From: Nitzschia sp. DOCU1
Lineage: Eukaryota > Bacillariophyta > Bacillariophyceae > Bacillariales > Bacillariaceae
Reading direction: 5' to 3'
Length of the DNA: 64,000 nt
NCBI GenBank assembly: GCA_951394045.1
Contig: OX595995.1
Coordinates: 992,001-1,056,000 of the forward strand
The translations under genes and the position numbers were made by a program. This document shows, one piece after another, positions 18,658 to 28,148 of the stretch (its first letter is position 1; every line of letters starts with the position of its first letter). The notes under the pieces were generated by a model. That model was not told the DNA's origin, made no database searches, and worked only from the letters and a program-made list of their open reading frames with translations.

Positions 18658-21069
18658 TCAGTTCTCCCAGTCCGAGTCCGAGTCGTCACCACCCGCACCA
18701 TGCTCGGAGTCTGAACTTTCCAGTTCATCGCCATCTTGGATGGAGTCAGGTTTGTTGTTTCGAGGAGGCTCGGTACTAGACATTGAGATGAGTGATGGAC
18801 GCTTTGCCTTCTTGCTCGTGAGAATGCGAGGCCAGTTTGACTTGTTGGCAAGTGGCCTGTTGCTAGCCGAGGCAGTATTCTGCAAATGATGGTCGTTGAC
18901 GCTCAAGACAGGGAGTTGATCTTTGATAGTCACCTTGGAACCTTTCAAGCGCCAGAAAGAACCCTTGAAAATCCGAGCATTCTTTTGGTCGCGTCCTTTG
19001 TACTTGGGGAGACCGGCAAGGACGAAGTAAAAGACGTCGATGCGGGGATTCGACGAGACGCTTTTGAGGGCTTGGATACCAGACGAAAATGTGGAAACAC
19101 GGGCGCCCGTCTCAATATCTAGTTGCTCGACAGCCATGTTCAAAATTTCCTTTCGAGTCTTCCCGGCGGCCAACAGATTTGCAACAAAAGGATCGTCCGT
19201 GCAATCATCGAGTTTCCGATCTTGCTTGCCGTCCCCGGTATAGGCGGAAGGCAACGAGGACAATGTCGCGGAACGCACACGACGTGAAGTTGCCGACTCA
19301 CGCGAACGTGTGGCCTCTGACTTTTGCAGTCTAGGAGTAGCTTCTTTGGTGGCTGGAAGGCGGGAAAAAGCCGAGAGTTCTCCATTGGACAACGACCCAG
19401 CTGGAGTATTGCCAAGCTTGGCCTTCTTTTTTCGAGAAGGTTGTTCCGTACTTGAGACTGAGGCAGAAGATTGCGGACGCTTCAAATTCGATCCCCCCGT
19501 CTTCTGAGTGCAAGCTGCTGCACTCGGAGGTGGCTTGAGGTTCGACTTGTTGTTAGCACTATTCTTGAGATGCTCCTCGAAGCTCAGGAGAGGCAATTTC
19601 TTCTTGGGAGTGACCTTGGAACCCTTCAAGCGCCAGTAAAAGTTCTTGTACATGCGCGGCCTTAGGCGCCCCTCGTAGGGCACGCCGGCGAGAACAAAGA
19701 AAAACACGTCGGTCCTTGGATTGTTGGAAACGCTCGAGAAGGCTTGATAGCCAGACGCAAACGCAGCCTCCACAGCCCCCGTTTCGGGATGTAGCCTTTC
19801 CACAGGCAATTTCAAGATCTCGGCTCGGCTTTTCCCGGCAGCTAGCAGTTTGGCAAGCATTGGATCGTCGGTGAAATTGTGGTGATCGCGAACATTGCTT
19901 TGGCGCGGTTTCTGTTCACTCTTCTTCTCGCTGATGGCGACGGTTGAAGTTTCAGGAGGAGGTGGCGGAGGCGGTTGCTGGACGGCCTTGGCCTTGGGGA
20001 CTTTGCGAAACTTGGCTTTGGTTTTGTGCCGTTTGGGTCTGGAAATGACTTCCTTCACGGGTGGCGGGCTGCTTTCCACCACTGGAGAAGCCTTGGACCC
20101 CTCGAGACGCCAAAACGATCCATGGTAAACATGCTGCTTGCCTTGATATTTGCCCATGAGAGCATATATAAAATGGTGTTGCTGCTTACTATTGGAGACG
20201 GTTGCCTGCGCCTCGTTCCCAGAGGTAAAGGCCCGGATCAACTTGCCGGTCTCTGGATCCAATTGATGGACAGGTAGACACATCAACTCTGCGTGCGACA
20301 TACCAGAGTTTAGCAACTGGACCACATAGGGGTCTTCCGAAGAAGCCTTGTTGCTACTGACGTTGCTTGGGGTTTCATGACGCAACTTGTTGCTCTCGGT
20401 CCGCAAGTTATTGCGGGGGGGCTGTCGTGGTGACGATCGCTTGATGATGCCAGCCTTTCCTTGCTGATGTGACGCCACTGCTGCTTCTTGGAGCAGCGCC
20501 GTATTGCAAAAGGTGATACTCATGCCTGGCTTTGGGGGGACTTTTCTTGTGACTTCTCGCCTGGCAGCATCTCGAAGTGCTTGCGCAATATCACCAACTG
20601 GGATCGCAGCTGGTGTGTAGTCCTTGTCGTCAAAGGGGAACCAAACACGCTTTTCAAGGGCTGACATTTCTTTTCTGGCCGCTGCTAAAAGAGCCGCAGA
20701 TATGCGGTCAACCTTGCTAACAGCACCAGCCTTGTGCGTTCTTGAGGAAATAATCAGGGCGTTGCTGCTGGCGTTGTTATTCATCACTGATGGTGTCCGT
20801 GGTGGCTCGGGCTGGCGTCGTGACAAGGCAGATAGCTCTGCGGCTGCTGCTAGTTCCTCTGCCAGATTCTTGCTCAAGTTCTTGATTAATTCAACGCCGT
20901 CATCGTCGTTGGAAGATTCCTTACAACCAAGCTTGAACAAGTCTCCTTCATGGGAGATTTCGTGGTATTCTTGTTGTTGAGGCGTGCCAAGGGCTTGACG
21001 TTCGGGCATCCAGTCAGTCTTGACAGTCTCGGCGATCTCCATGGGAGAATTTCGCGACATGGGTGTCAT
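18658..21069 (-). CDS. Protein with three NUMOD1-like repeats
   Basis: 803 aa from the ATG at 21069 (a second ATG lies at 21060). Three divergent repeats of about 80 residues each begin DDP..A.LLAAGKSR.EIL..PVE.L. They continue L..ETG.....F.SG..A...VS, then an aromatic-rich strand (VFFFVLAG), then a basic loop and end in FWRLKGSKVT. The pattern ETG..I..F.S...A ... G..WR resembles NUMOD1, a short helix-turn-helix-type DNA-binding motif found with homing nucleases. Linkers are rich in Ser/Lys/Pro, with KKKAKL-type basic patches that could be nuclear signals. The C-terminus is strongly acidic. No nuclease or enzyme domain is visible. A chromatin or DNA-binding role is inferred. It sits between the two GT32 paralogs. 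Confidence 0.68.
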   Translation of the reverse strand: MTPMSRNSPMEIAETVKTDWMPERQALGTPQQQEYHEISHEGDLFKLGCKESSNDDDGVELIKNLSKNLAEELAAAAELSALSRRQPEPPRTPSVMNNNASSNALIISSRTHKAGAVSKVDRISAALLAAARKEMSALEKRVWFPFDDKDYTPAAIPVGDIAQALRDAARREVTRKVPPKPGMSITFCNTALLQEAAVASHQQGKAGIIKRSSPRQPPRNNLRTESNKLRHETPSNVSSNKASSEDPYVVQLLNSGMSHAELMCLPVHQLDPETGKLIRAFTSGNEAQATVSNSKQQHHFIYALMGKYQGKQHVYHGSFWRLEGSKASPVVESSPPPVKEVISRPKRHKTKAKFRKVPKAKAVQQPPPPPPPETSTVAISEKKSEQKPRQSNVRDHHNFTDDPMLAKLLAAGKSRAEILKLPVERLHPETGAVEAAFASGYQAFSSVSNNPRTDVFFFVLAGVPYEGRLRPRMYKNFYWRLKGSKVTPKKKLPLLSFEEHLKNSANNKSNLKPPPSAAACTQKTGGSNLKRPQSSASVSSTEQPSRKKKAKLGNTPAGSLSNGELSAFSRLPATKEATPRLQKSEATRSRESATSRRVRSATLSSLPSAYTGDGKQDRKLDDCTDDPFVANLLAAGKTRKEILNMAVEQLDIETGARVSTFSSGIQALKSVSSNPRIDVFYFVLAGLPKYKGRDQKNARIFKGSFWRLKGSKVTIKDQLPVLSVNDHHLQNTASASNRPLANKSNWPRILTSKKAKRPSLISMSSTEPPRNNKPDSIQDGDELESSDSEHGAGGDDSDSDWEN

Positions 21070-21973
21070 GGTAAAAGATCAAAAGGAACAAGTTGTTCAG
21101 AATGAAAGTGATAAAGTTGACGTTCTTGGCCTGTGGACGTTTTGAGAACTTGCTTGTTTCGATGATCGAAGAAACAAATCAACATCGGCACGTGAGAAAG
21201 AACAAGAGCATCTTCAGAAAGGAAGAAGTGAACGTTCAAACAAAGGATGGACTTACCGAAAGGATAGATAGCACGGGGGATGGGATCAATGCAACAACAA
21301 AAAGTGCATGCAGATATCATCCAAGTCAGATAATCGCAAGAGCGCCGCTGTGCAACGCGAAAAATGACGCCTTCGGAATGAAAAATTGAAACTTCTCTCT
21401 GAAAGAGGGGTTCGGCAGGTGATTTTGTACTGCTGTTGCTGTAGAAAGCTACGTAGGAATTCTCGGGGGTCAGTGGGAGTCGACGGACTCCTTCGACCAT
21501 CAAATCGAAACGGCGCGCGCCAGAATTTCCAAAGGACCTTTCGTCTCATCAAAAATTCACACCTCCACAGACGTCCACGGGTGTTCCCTACTAGTTGTAA
21601 TTCTAATGAGGTGAATCATCTAACGTGTGCCACTTGCTTGTCCATTGACTAATAGATACCGTTACGAGTGCTATTAGATAGTAGCGGCACTACAGGAGGC
21701 AACAAAGGGCGTGCAAGCCCAATGACTGTGGCTGTGATTTGGTTCAAAGGGTAGGGAGGCGACGCGAAAGTCTCCACCAAAGATGATTCACCGTCGTAGC
21801 TGCATCGACGTCAACTAAAATAGACAACCTTCAAATAGCACAACCACAAGCAGCAGCGGGCTTGCCTCTGGTCCAGCCCAGCGCATCCTCCGGTCTTTGG
21901 TAGACACGGCAACAAGTCGTCGTCCACATGGATACAAACCACATGATATATAAATCCATCACTGACTCGCTCA
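21070..21973. other. Intergenic 0.9 kb, no gene supported
   Basis: This holds the promoter of the NUMOD1-like gene and the 3' side of GT32 copy 2. The small frames on both strands lack domain content. No repeat or RNA was seen. Confidence 0.4.
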
Positions 21974-23382
21974 TTATCCTGTACTTTGCCATTCCGCTGC
22001 TTGTAACCGTTGCAGATTCAAGTCTGCGTTGACTTGCTTGAAAAGGTGCTCGTAGCAAGAATCCAAAGGACTCACGTTGTCCTTGTGCCCAAAATGTTGC
22101 ATACCCATGGCAGCATATCCACCCCTTTTGTGAATGCCAGAGACGGATTCTCGTTTGACATAACGATAGGCTTTGCCTTTGACACCTTCTACGGTAACTG
22201 TCCGTCCCGCCAATCCCGTATACTTGCCACTGGACACACTTTTAAAATTTTCCTTGTCTTTCATAAAGAGCATCATGGCAGTTTTCATAACTCCCGGTCC
22301 GGTCGTAAAGGGAACGTATTGTTTGCGAATATTTTCAACTTCGAGGAGGCGTTGAAATAGATGCGTCAACGCGACGAAAATGAGGGGATGTCGTGGCGAT
22401 GCCGCCATGAAGTATTGACTCAACACGCCAATGCGCTCCACCACGAACCAAGCATCATCATCATCCTTGATACACTTTCCTCCATTGAACCAGCCACCAG
22501 GAGCATTATCAATATCTAAGTTGTAAAGAGAATATAAAAGGTGAGACGGTACCATACTGACTTCAAGCCCCCAACCAACATACGATCTAGCGTACCAGTA
22601 TAAATTCCACCGTATTCCCATAGCACCAGTAGTCTCCAAATATCTGCCTTGGCGGCTCCTGAGACGCTACACTTTTGATAGAGCTGCAAGTGTGGAAACG
22701 GGGGCCAAAATTTTGCCAACAAACGCTCAACAGCCACATCATCATGAAAATAGAGTGCATAGTCGTCAAACCGCCATTGATCAATGTTGTCAATGAATTT
22801 GGGAGTCATACAGCGGGTTTTCGAGGTGACATGCACAATCTTTGGAATTTTTCGGTTTGACGAATACGTGATATTTTCTGGTACAATCGTACTTTCAATG
22901 AGACGCTTGTTGGAGTTGCCTGGTACGCAGGTCACGTTGGGATTGCTGTTGACGAGTTCTTCCAGGGGAATGCGATGTGTCTTCCAGGGAGCGTGAACAT
23001 CAAAGAGAGACAGAGGGATCGTAGATGCGTTATTGCTCGAATTTCCACCGTCGTCCATTGACAAGGAACTTTGTTCTTCTTGTAAAGGTTCTTCTTCGGT
23101 CGAATTACCAGTAGTATTAACGAGTAACAGGGATGACAGATCTGTCCACGACGAGATGGTGGGAAAGTCTTCCAAGTATTGTGCCGATGCAATGGCATCC
23201 AACCATCCACCTGTCGATTTTGAGCTGTTCTTGACTAGCAGCAGCAAATGAACCCCCAGCGACACCACCACTGTCCATCGAATCGCTTTGGAGAGGCAAG
23301 TGTCGACCTTTCCAACGTTCCATTTCCGCAATAACATGTCATGGCTAATGCTGCCGCCGCCAGAGGCACCAGCCGACGCCAT
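21974..23382 (-). CDS. GT32 (OCH1-like, DXD) glycosyltransferase, copy 2, two exons
   Basis: Exon 1 is 23382-22596 and exon 2 is 22515-21974 (442 aa). The 80-nt intron (22595-22516) has GTACGC and TTAG ends. As in copy 1, the junction restores GGIYTDIDNAPG with the first Asp codon split after its first base. The protein has a helix near residues 35-50, a stem with Ser/Thr/Asn, IPKIVHVTSKTRC, then GAAKADIWRLLVLWEYGGIY. The C-terminal part is close to copy 1 (AWFVVERIGVLSQYFMA, GRTVTV, YVKRES). A role in Golgi glycan synthesis is inferred. The conserved intron and gene order show duplication of an intron-bearing ancestor. Confidence 0.82.
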
Positions 23383-23874
23383 GGAGCCAATATTTCCACT
23401 GGAATCTCAACGTGTAGATGTTACTGATGCACCGGTGGCAAGGCAAAGTATCTCTCTACACCTGGCTTTGGAAGTGGGTCTGTCATGGTCCTCAATGCAA
23501 CTCCAGAAATGAAAAATGGCTGAGAGATGAAGTGAGAGAGCTCTCTCTCTTTTTTTTCGGGACTTCGTGAGTCGGGAGAGTCATCCAAAATCGAACTGTG
23601 TCACTACGGTTGCTATCTATGTTATCTACATACCTACCTTATCTGAGTTGGGTCATTGACTTGTTGGATTCAGTTCAGAATCGTTTGCAGTCTCTCGCGA
23701 TGGAGCAGAAAGAGGCAAACAGCCAAAGGGCAAAACGACCATGATGCATCTGACGATAAGACACGACCATAGCAAAAGCCACGCGACATCATCATATCAG
23801 AAACCTTTTGATGAATTTTCCTCTTGCAAAGGTGTCTGGATAATTTTGTGGAAAGTGATCGGCTTTCATCGAGA
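23383..23874. promoter_or_regulatory. Divergent promoter region with a CT/GA-rich tract
   Basis: Upstream region shared by GT32 copy 2 (minus) and GPx-fold protein 1 (plus). A tract of alternating GA/CT followed by a T-run (gagagctctctctctttttttt, split for length: about 23535-23558) stands out and resembles a GAGA-type promoter element. Confidence 0.3.
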
Positions 23875-24732
23875 ATGAAGAACAGCAGATGCCGCCGTTT
23901 CCTGGTGGCCGTTGTGTTCGTCGCAATCTTGACGCTAGTTCAAACTCAACAGGTACAACAACAACCAAAGAAAAAACCTGAACCTCCCAAACCTCGCAAG
24001 GCCGACGGTGATCCACAACCACCAGTCGATGACTTGGACGTCTTGGAACGAGCCGCTACTGGTTCCGATCGCGCCTTGCTGGCCCCATTTGATACGGACA
24101 TTCGCAAAGATTGTCGATCGATTTTGATTCATTGTCAATCCGAAGTCTTTGCGCATGTCTATCTACAGTGCCCGGCGATGTGTACCAAGTATCTGGAACA
24201 AGAAGGCATGAAGGGAACTGCAGACCACAATCCAGAAGCCTTGTGGGAAGTGGGGACGTTACGAACCTATCAAGGGAAACGTATTGACTCGGATCGATTT
24301 GAAGGTTATGTGACTGTCATTTCTATATTGCCATTGCTTCCTGGGATGGCATTCTATTATTATGAAATGATGGAGACATTGCACTCGCAATTTGCACCCA
24401 AAGTGGAGTTTGTCATTTTGCCCATTGATTTAGGGGAAGGACTTCACATCAAGACACGAGAAGACCCCAAGGTGGTGATTTTGGAAGAAGAAGGTGCAAT
24501 CGAGACGCATCCGTGGGTGAAGCATTTACTGTCTGTCAAACCACGGAGTGGGGCTGCATCTCGAAATCATCGTGATGAAGTGGTGCAAGTGGATTTGCCG
24601 AGGGATCGATTGACCGTGTATATTGTCAGTTCGGATGGATACTTTGTCGAGCGGCTCACCGTCCCGACCATGGCTGTGTTGCAACGAAAAATTTCAGTAT
24701 ATTTGAAAACGATCAGCTATGATGACTTATAG
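23875..24732 (+). CDS. Secreted GPx/thioredoxin-fold-like protein without peroxidatic Cys (paralog 1)
   Basis: 285 aa from the first ATG at 23875, which gives a signal peptide (FLVAVVFVAILTLVQTQQ). A Pro/Lys/Gln linker leads to a four-Cys motif, DCRSILIHC...LQCPAMC (about residues 80-105), that resembles a shortened ShK-type knot. The rest follows glutathione peroxidase topology: a GYVTVIS strand, a helix (YYYEMMETLHSQF), VEFVILPIDL, HPWVKHLL, and a late strand LTVYIVSSDGYFVERLTVPT. The residue where GPx has its catalytic Cys/Sec (after the first strand) is not Cys. Paralogs are at 40022-40843 and 41151-41846. The function is unknown; a binding or chaperone role is possible. Confidence 0.65.
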   Translation: MKNSRCRRFLVAVVFVAILTLVQTQQVQQQPKKKPEPPKPRKADGDPQPPVDDLDVLERAATGSDRALLAPFDTDIRKDCRSILIHCQSEVFAHVYLQCPAMCTKYLEQEGMKGTADHNPEALWEVGTLRTYQGKRIDSDRFEGYVTVISILPLLPGMAFYYYEMMETLHSQFAPKVEFVILPIDLGEGLHIKTREDPKVVILEEEGAIETHPWVKHLLSVKPRSGAASRNHRDEVVQVDLPRDRLTVYIVSSDGYFVERLTVPTMAVLQRKISVYLKTISYDDL

Positions 24733-24810
24733 CTACTAGTAGTGCAGTGTTGATTGGCGTCGCCGGAAGCAAAGGTAACTTTCCCTTGGAAAAATGTTAA
24801 TCGCTGGTTA

Positions 24811-27292
24811 CTACTTTGAAAGACTAATCCCATTTCGTTGGAACATGTCATTCAATTGTTTGTCGTAAATCTTGTAGATGGATTTGCGATCGAGTTTCAT
24901 GGATGCCGTCATTCCATGGCCAGGCTTCCATTCATCATCAGTAATCAAAATACAATCCTTGATTCGCAATTCCAAGCTGGTCAAGCCTGCCTTTTTACCT
25001 TCTGCGACCAGACTCTTGATGACTTCTTGTCGAGCTTTGGCGTTACCAGCCAAATCCTTGAGACTAGTCGATGTCAGGCCTGCTTCTTCGCGGGCCCATT
25101 TTTCGAGCGCAGCATTCTCGGTCAAAACAAGGACCATGGGACCGTCCATGTCTCCATTGGCGACAACGCAGACAGCAGTCACGTACTTGGAGGCAGCAAA
25201 GGCCGTCTCCATCGCTTCGACCGCTACGTATTCACCACCCTTGAGCTTGACCAGATTCTTTTTGCGATCAATGATTTGAATGACACCGTCCTCGGTAAAC
25301 TGGCCGATATCTCCGGTATGAAAAAAACCTTCCTCGTCATACTCTTCCTTGGTCTTGTCGGGACTTTTGTAATAGCCAGCACTAATGCAAGGACCTCGCA
25401 TGCAAATTTCCCCTCGTCCCAAAACATTCTCTCCCTTGCTTCCCTTTCGGTCGGTGTGAAGATAGGGCATGCCGTCAGCATCCTTGATATCGGGTTCTGA
25501 CTGAAGCATGATTTCCACGCAGGGAACGGGGGCGCCCACGACTCCATTGCGAGTATCTTCCAAAGCTTGAAAGCATCCACCTACACAGGTTTCTGTTAGT
25601 GCATATCCTTGAATGACGGGGCAGTTAAAGACAGCACGGGCAAAGTAATGCAAGCCAGTCCCCATTGGTCCCCCACCCGTCACGGCGAATTGAAGAGGAC
25701 CACCAAATAGCTTTTTGGCAATGAGCTCAAAGAATTTGTTGGAAACGGGAGTGTTTCCTCCTTGTTTCAAGACAAAAATCTTCCACTTCAACAAAGTCTC
25801 AAATACAAGTCGAAGGGGGGCAGGCCCACGTTCGAGTTTCTTGGTGAGTCCACTTTGGAGCATCTCATAGACTTTTGGAACGCCGGCGAAAATCGTAGGT
25901 TTCATCATGGGCAAGGATTTCGCCATTTCGCGGGGATCCGTGTAGCAAAACGTAGCGCCGACACTCAACAATACATTCTCGATTTGTAATGCTAAAATAT
26001 GCGCCAGCGGCAAGTACGAGACAAACCGTTCCTTTCCGGGGCGAAGTTGAACGTTGGTAATCATCCCGGCAATTCCAGCGACCAGATTGGAGTGCCGCAT
26101 GACAACACCCTTTGGCTTTCCAGTCGATCCCGAAGTGTACATGATGACGGCGACATCGGAAGGCTGGATGTAAAAAAGCAGTGAGGAGCAAAGGAAAGAA
26201 AAGTTTAGAGGAAACGTCGGCGCATATTGACTAGTAGTCGTTCTCAGCCCTGCATTTGTTGACACGTACCTTGGGAGGAGTGACTTGGTACTTGTTCTTG
26301 CTTCCCATTTCAATGACTTCATCGAATGAATAGACTTGGACTTTTCCGCCTTTATTTCGATAGATATCGGCATTTTGAGACATTTCGTTGGTAGACGCAA
26401 TAATGGCTTTCAGAGAAGGCATTTCATTCGCTCTCTTAGCAAAGGCTTCCACATTCTTCCAGTTGACAAACAAGGTTACAGCGTCGGTTTCTTGCACAGC
26501 CGAGACGACGGCATCATGACCCAAAGTCGCATAGCATGTTGCAACTGTAATGCTTTGAGAAAAAGCACCCTGGAGAGCAATGGTCCATTGGGCACAAGTG
26601 TCTTCAAAAATGACCATTTTGAAATCGCCCTTGACAGCGTCAAATTTGTCGGGATCGTGCTGAGGAATCGGAACCATACCAAGCTCACGGAGACCAGCTC
26701 CAAAATTTTCAATTTTGCTTCCAAGTTGTTCGTAAGTAATGGTTTCAAAGCCGGCCTCGTCATCAAAGACTTTGGTGGGAAAGCGATCTGTCTCTTTTAG
26801 TTTCTTCAAATCCACAAACTTTCGATTCTGCATGGCAACGCGATCCGCTCCGTATTTTTGAACAGAAGATTGGATCATTTCGTATACTGTTTTGCACTTG
26901 CCAAAGGTTTCAATCAAAGGCCCGTCGCCAGAACTTCGCGGGGCCCCATGAGTTTCTGTCGCGTCGCCTCGAGCGATGCTGTACACGCCATTCTTTTTCT
27001 TGGTTTCCTTGGGCTTTCCTCCACTAAGGATCAACCCAATGAGGTAGAAGACCACATCCAGAAAGAAGACTGGCAAGGCAAGAACAGATACAAGCGTATC
27101 TATCATCGTTTCAACGCTTTCAAACGAAGTCTGGTTGAGAAGGGTGTCGTCGTGAAAAATGTGAACCGGAATGGGGCGACCAGTTTCGTATCTTCTAGTG
27201 GCAGCAGAATACAATAGATGGGCTTCGCCGAGTTCGTTTTGGTTCTCAGCGCGAAAAGGGGCATATACGTTTTCATTCATGAGTTCAATCAT
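24811..27292 (-). CDS. Long-chain acyl-CoA synthetase (ACSL), two exons
   Basis: Exon 1 is 27292-26270 and exon 2 is 26163-24811 (791 aa). The 106-nt intron (26269-26164) is GTACGT..CCAG in phase 0 and joins QVTPPK to PSDVAVIMYTSGSTGKPKG. The AMP-binding core is complete: the P-loop YTSGSTGKPKG (about residue 350), YALTETC, GEICMRGP, FHTGDIGQF and DRKKNLVKLKGGEYVA. The N-terminus has a helix (LALPVFFLDVVFYLIGLIL) that suits anchoring in the ER or plastid envelope, as in ACSL3/4-type enzymes. The enzyme activates free fatty acids with ATP and CoA for lipid synthesis or beta-oxidation. It is divergent from the FucU gene, 221 bp away. Confidence 0.88.
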
Positions 27293-27513
27293 GAGCTTCG
27301 CAAGTCGTGGTTTGTGACGCTATTTTTGATCCACGGAGGCATCATCGATATGATAGTGAACTCTTCGCGAAAAAAGATATTTGCAATGCGGCACAATGAC
27401 CAAGTCATCATCCCACCACGCATGGTTGTCTCTTGACGGCAGGTTAGCCCCTCACCCTCCCTCGTCTTTGAATACGTCACCAAGAAGAATAACTTGCCAG
27501 AATCATCACCAAC

Positions 27514-27990
27514 ATGGGTTTGCTAAAGGGCATCGATCCACTCTTGACGGCCGATTTGTTGTATATCCTTCGTGCCATGGGCCACGGCGACAAGATTTGT
27601 GTCTGTGATTGTAATTTCCCTGCGGCGCAAGTCGCCACCAAGACTACTTCTCAAAAATGCATTATATTAACGACGACTCTCCCGCAAGCTTTGGATGCCA
27701 TTTGTAGTGTCTTGCCACTGGATTATTTTGTCGAGACTCCAGTGGGGTTCATGTCTCCCTCACCAGGATTGACCTTGCCACCGGCGGGACAAGAAGTCTT
27801 GGAGGAATCCCAAAAGGCCATTCAAAAATATGCCGCCGATGTAAAGATGGGTCCGATTGAACGATTCGAGTTTTATGAACAAGCTCGAACCTGTTTTGCT
27901 GTCGTTCAGACGTTGGAACGACGGCCTTATGGAAATGCTATTCTACAAAAGGGAGTGGTCGGGCCAGATGGAAACGATCTCAAACCATAA
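27514..27990 (+). CDS. FucU/RbsD-family sugar mutarotase (L-fucose mutarotase-like)
   Basis: 158 aa from the ATG at 27514. The whole length follows the FucU family: MGLLKGIDPLLTADLLY, then ILRAMGHGDKICVCDCNFPA with the catalytic His, ILTTTLPQALDAI, VLPLDYFVETP, and a C-terminal FYEQARTCFAVVQTLERRPYGN. FucU interconverts alpha and beta anomers of L-fucose (and ribose/galactose in relatives) in the cytosol, feeding fucokinase/GDP-fucose salvage. Fucose is abundant in diatom polysaccharides, so the pathway fits. It shares a 221-bp upstream region with the ACSL gene. Confidence 0.88.
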   Translation: MGLLKGIDPLLTADLLYILRAMGHGDKICVCDCNFPAAQVATKTTSQKCIILTTTLPQALDAICSVLPLDYFVETPVGFMSPSPGLTLPPAGQEVLEESQKAIQKYAADVKMGPIERFEFYEQARTCFAVVQTLERRPYGNAILQKGVVGPDGNDLKP

Positions 27991-28148
27991 AGGCTTGAGT
28001 TATGCTAGGCGTTCTCTGGACTTTTGGGGCACTCAAAAGACATTACCCAGCCTGGAATGGATGTAAGGTCACTTGACGACTAGATTTGCAAGCTACGTAT
28101 AATACTAATGGGCAACTTTTGAAATAATTCGTTTGATTGCTTGACCTG

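Noticed and set aside
26164..26269. Continuous reading through the ACSL intron as coding sequence
   Set aside because: The frames before and after have stops and lose the AMP-binding fold; GT-AG ends and exact codon sums favour an intron.
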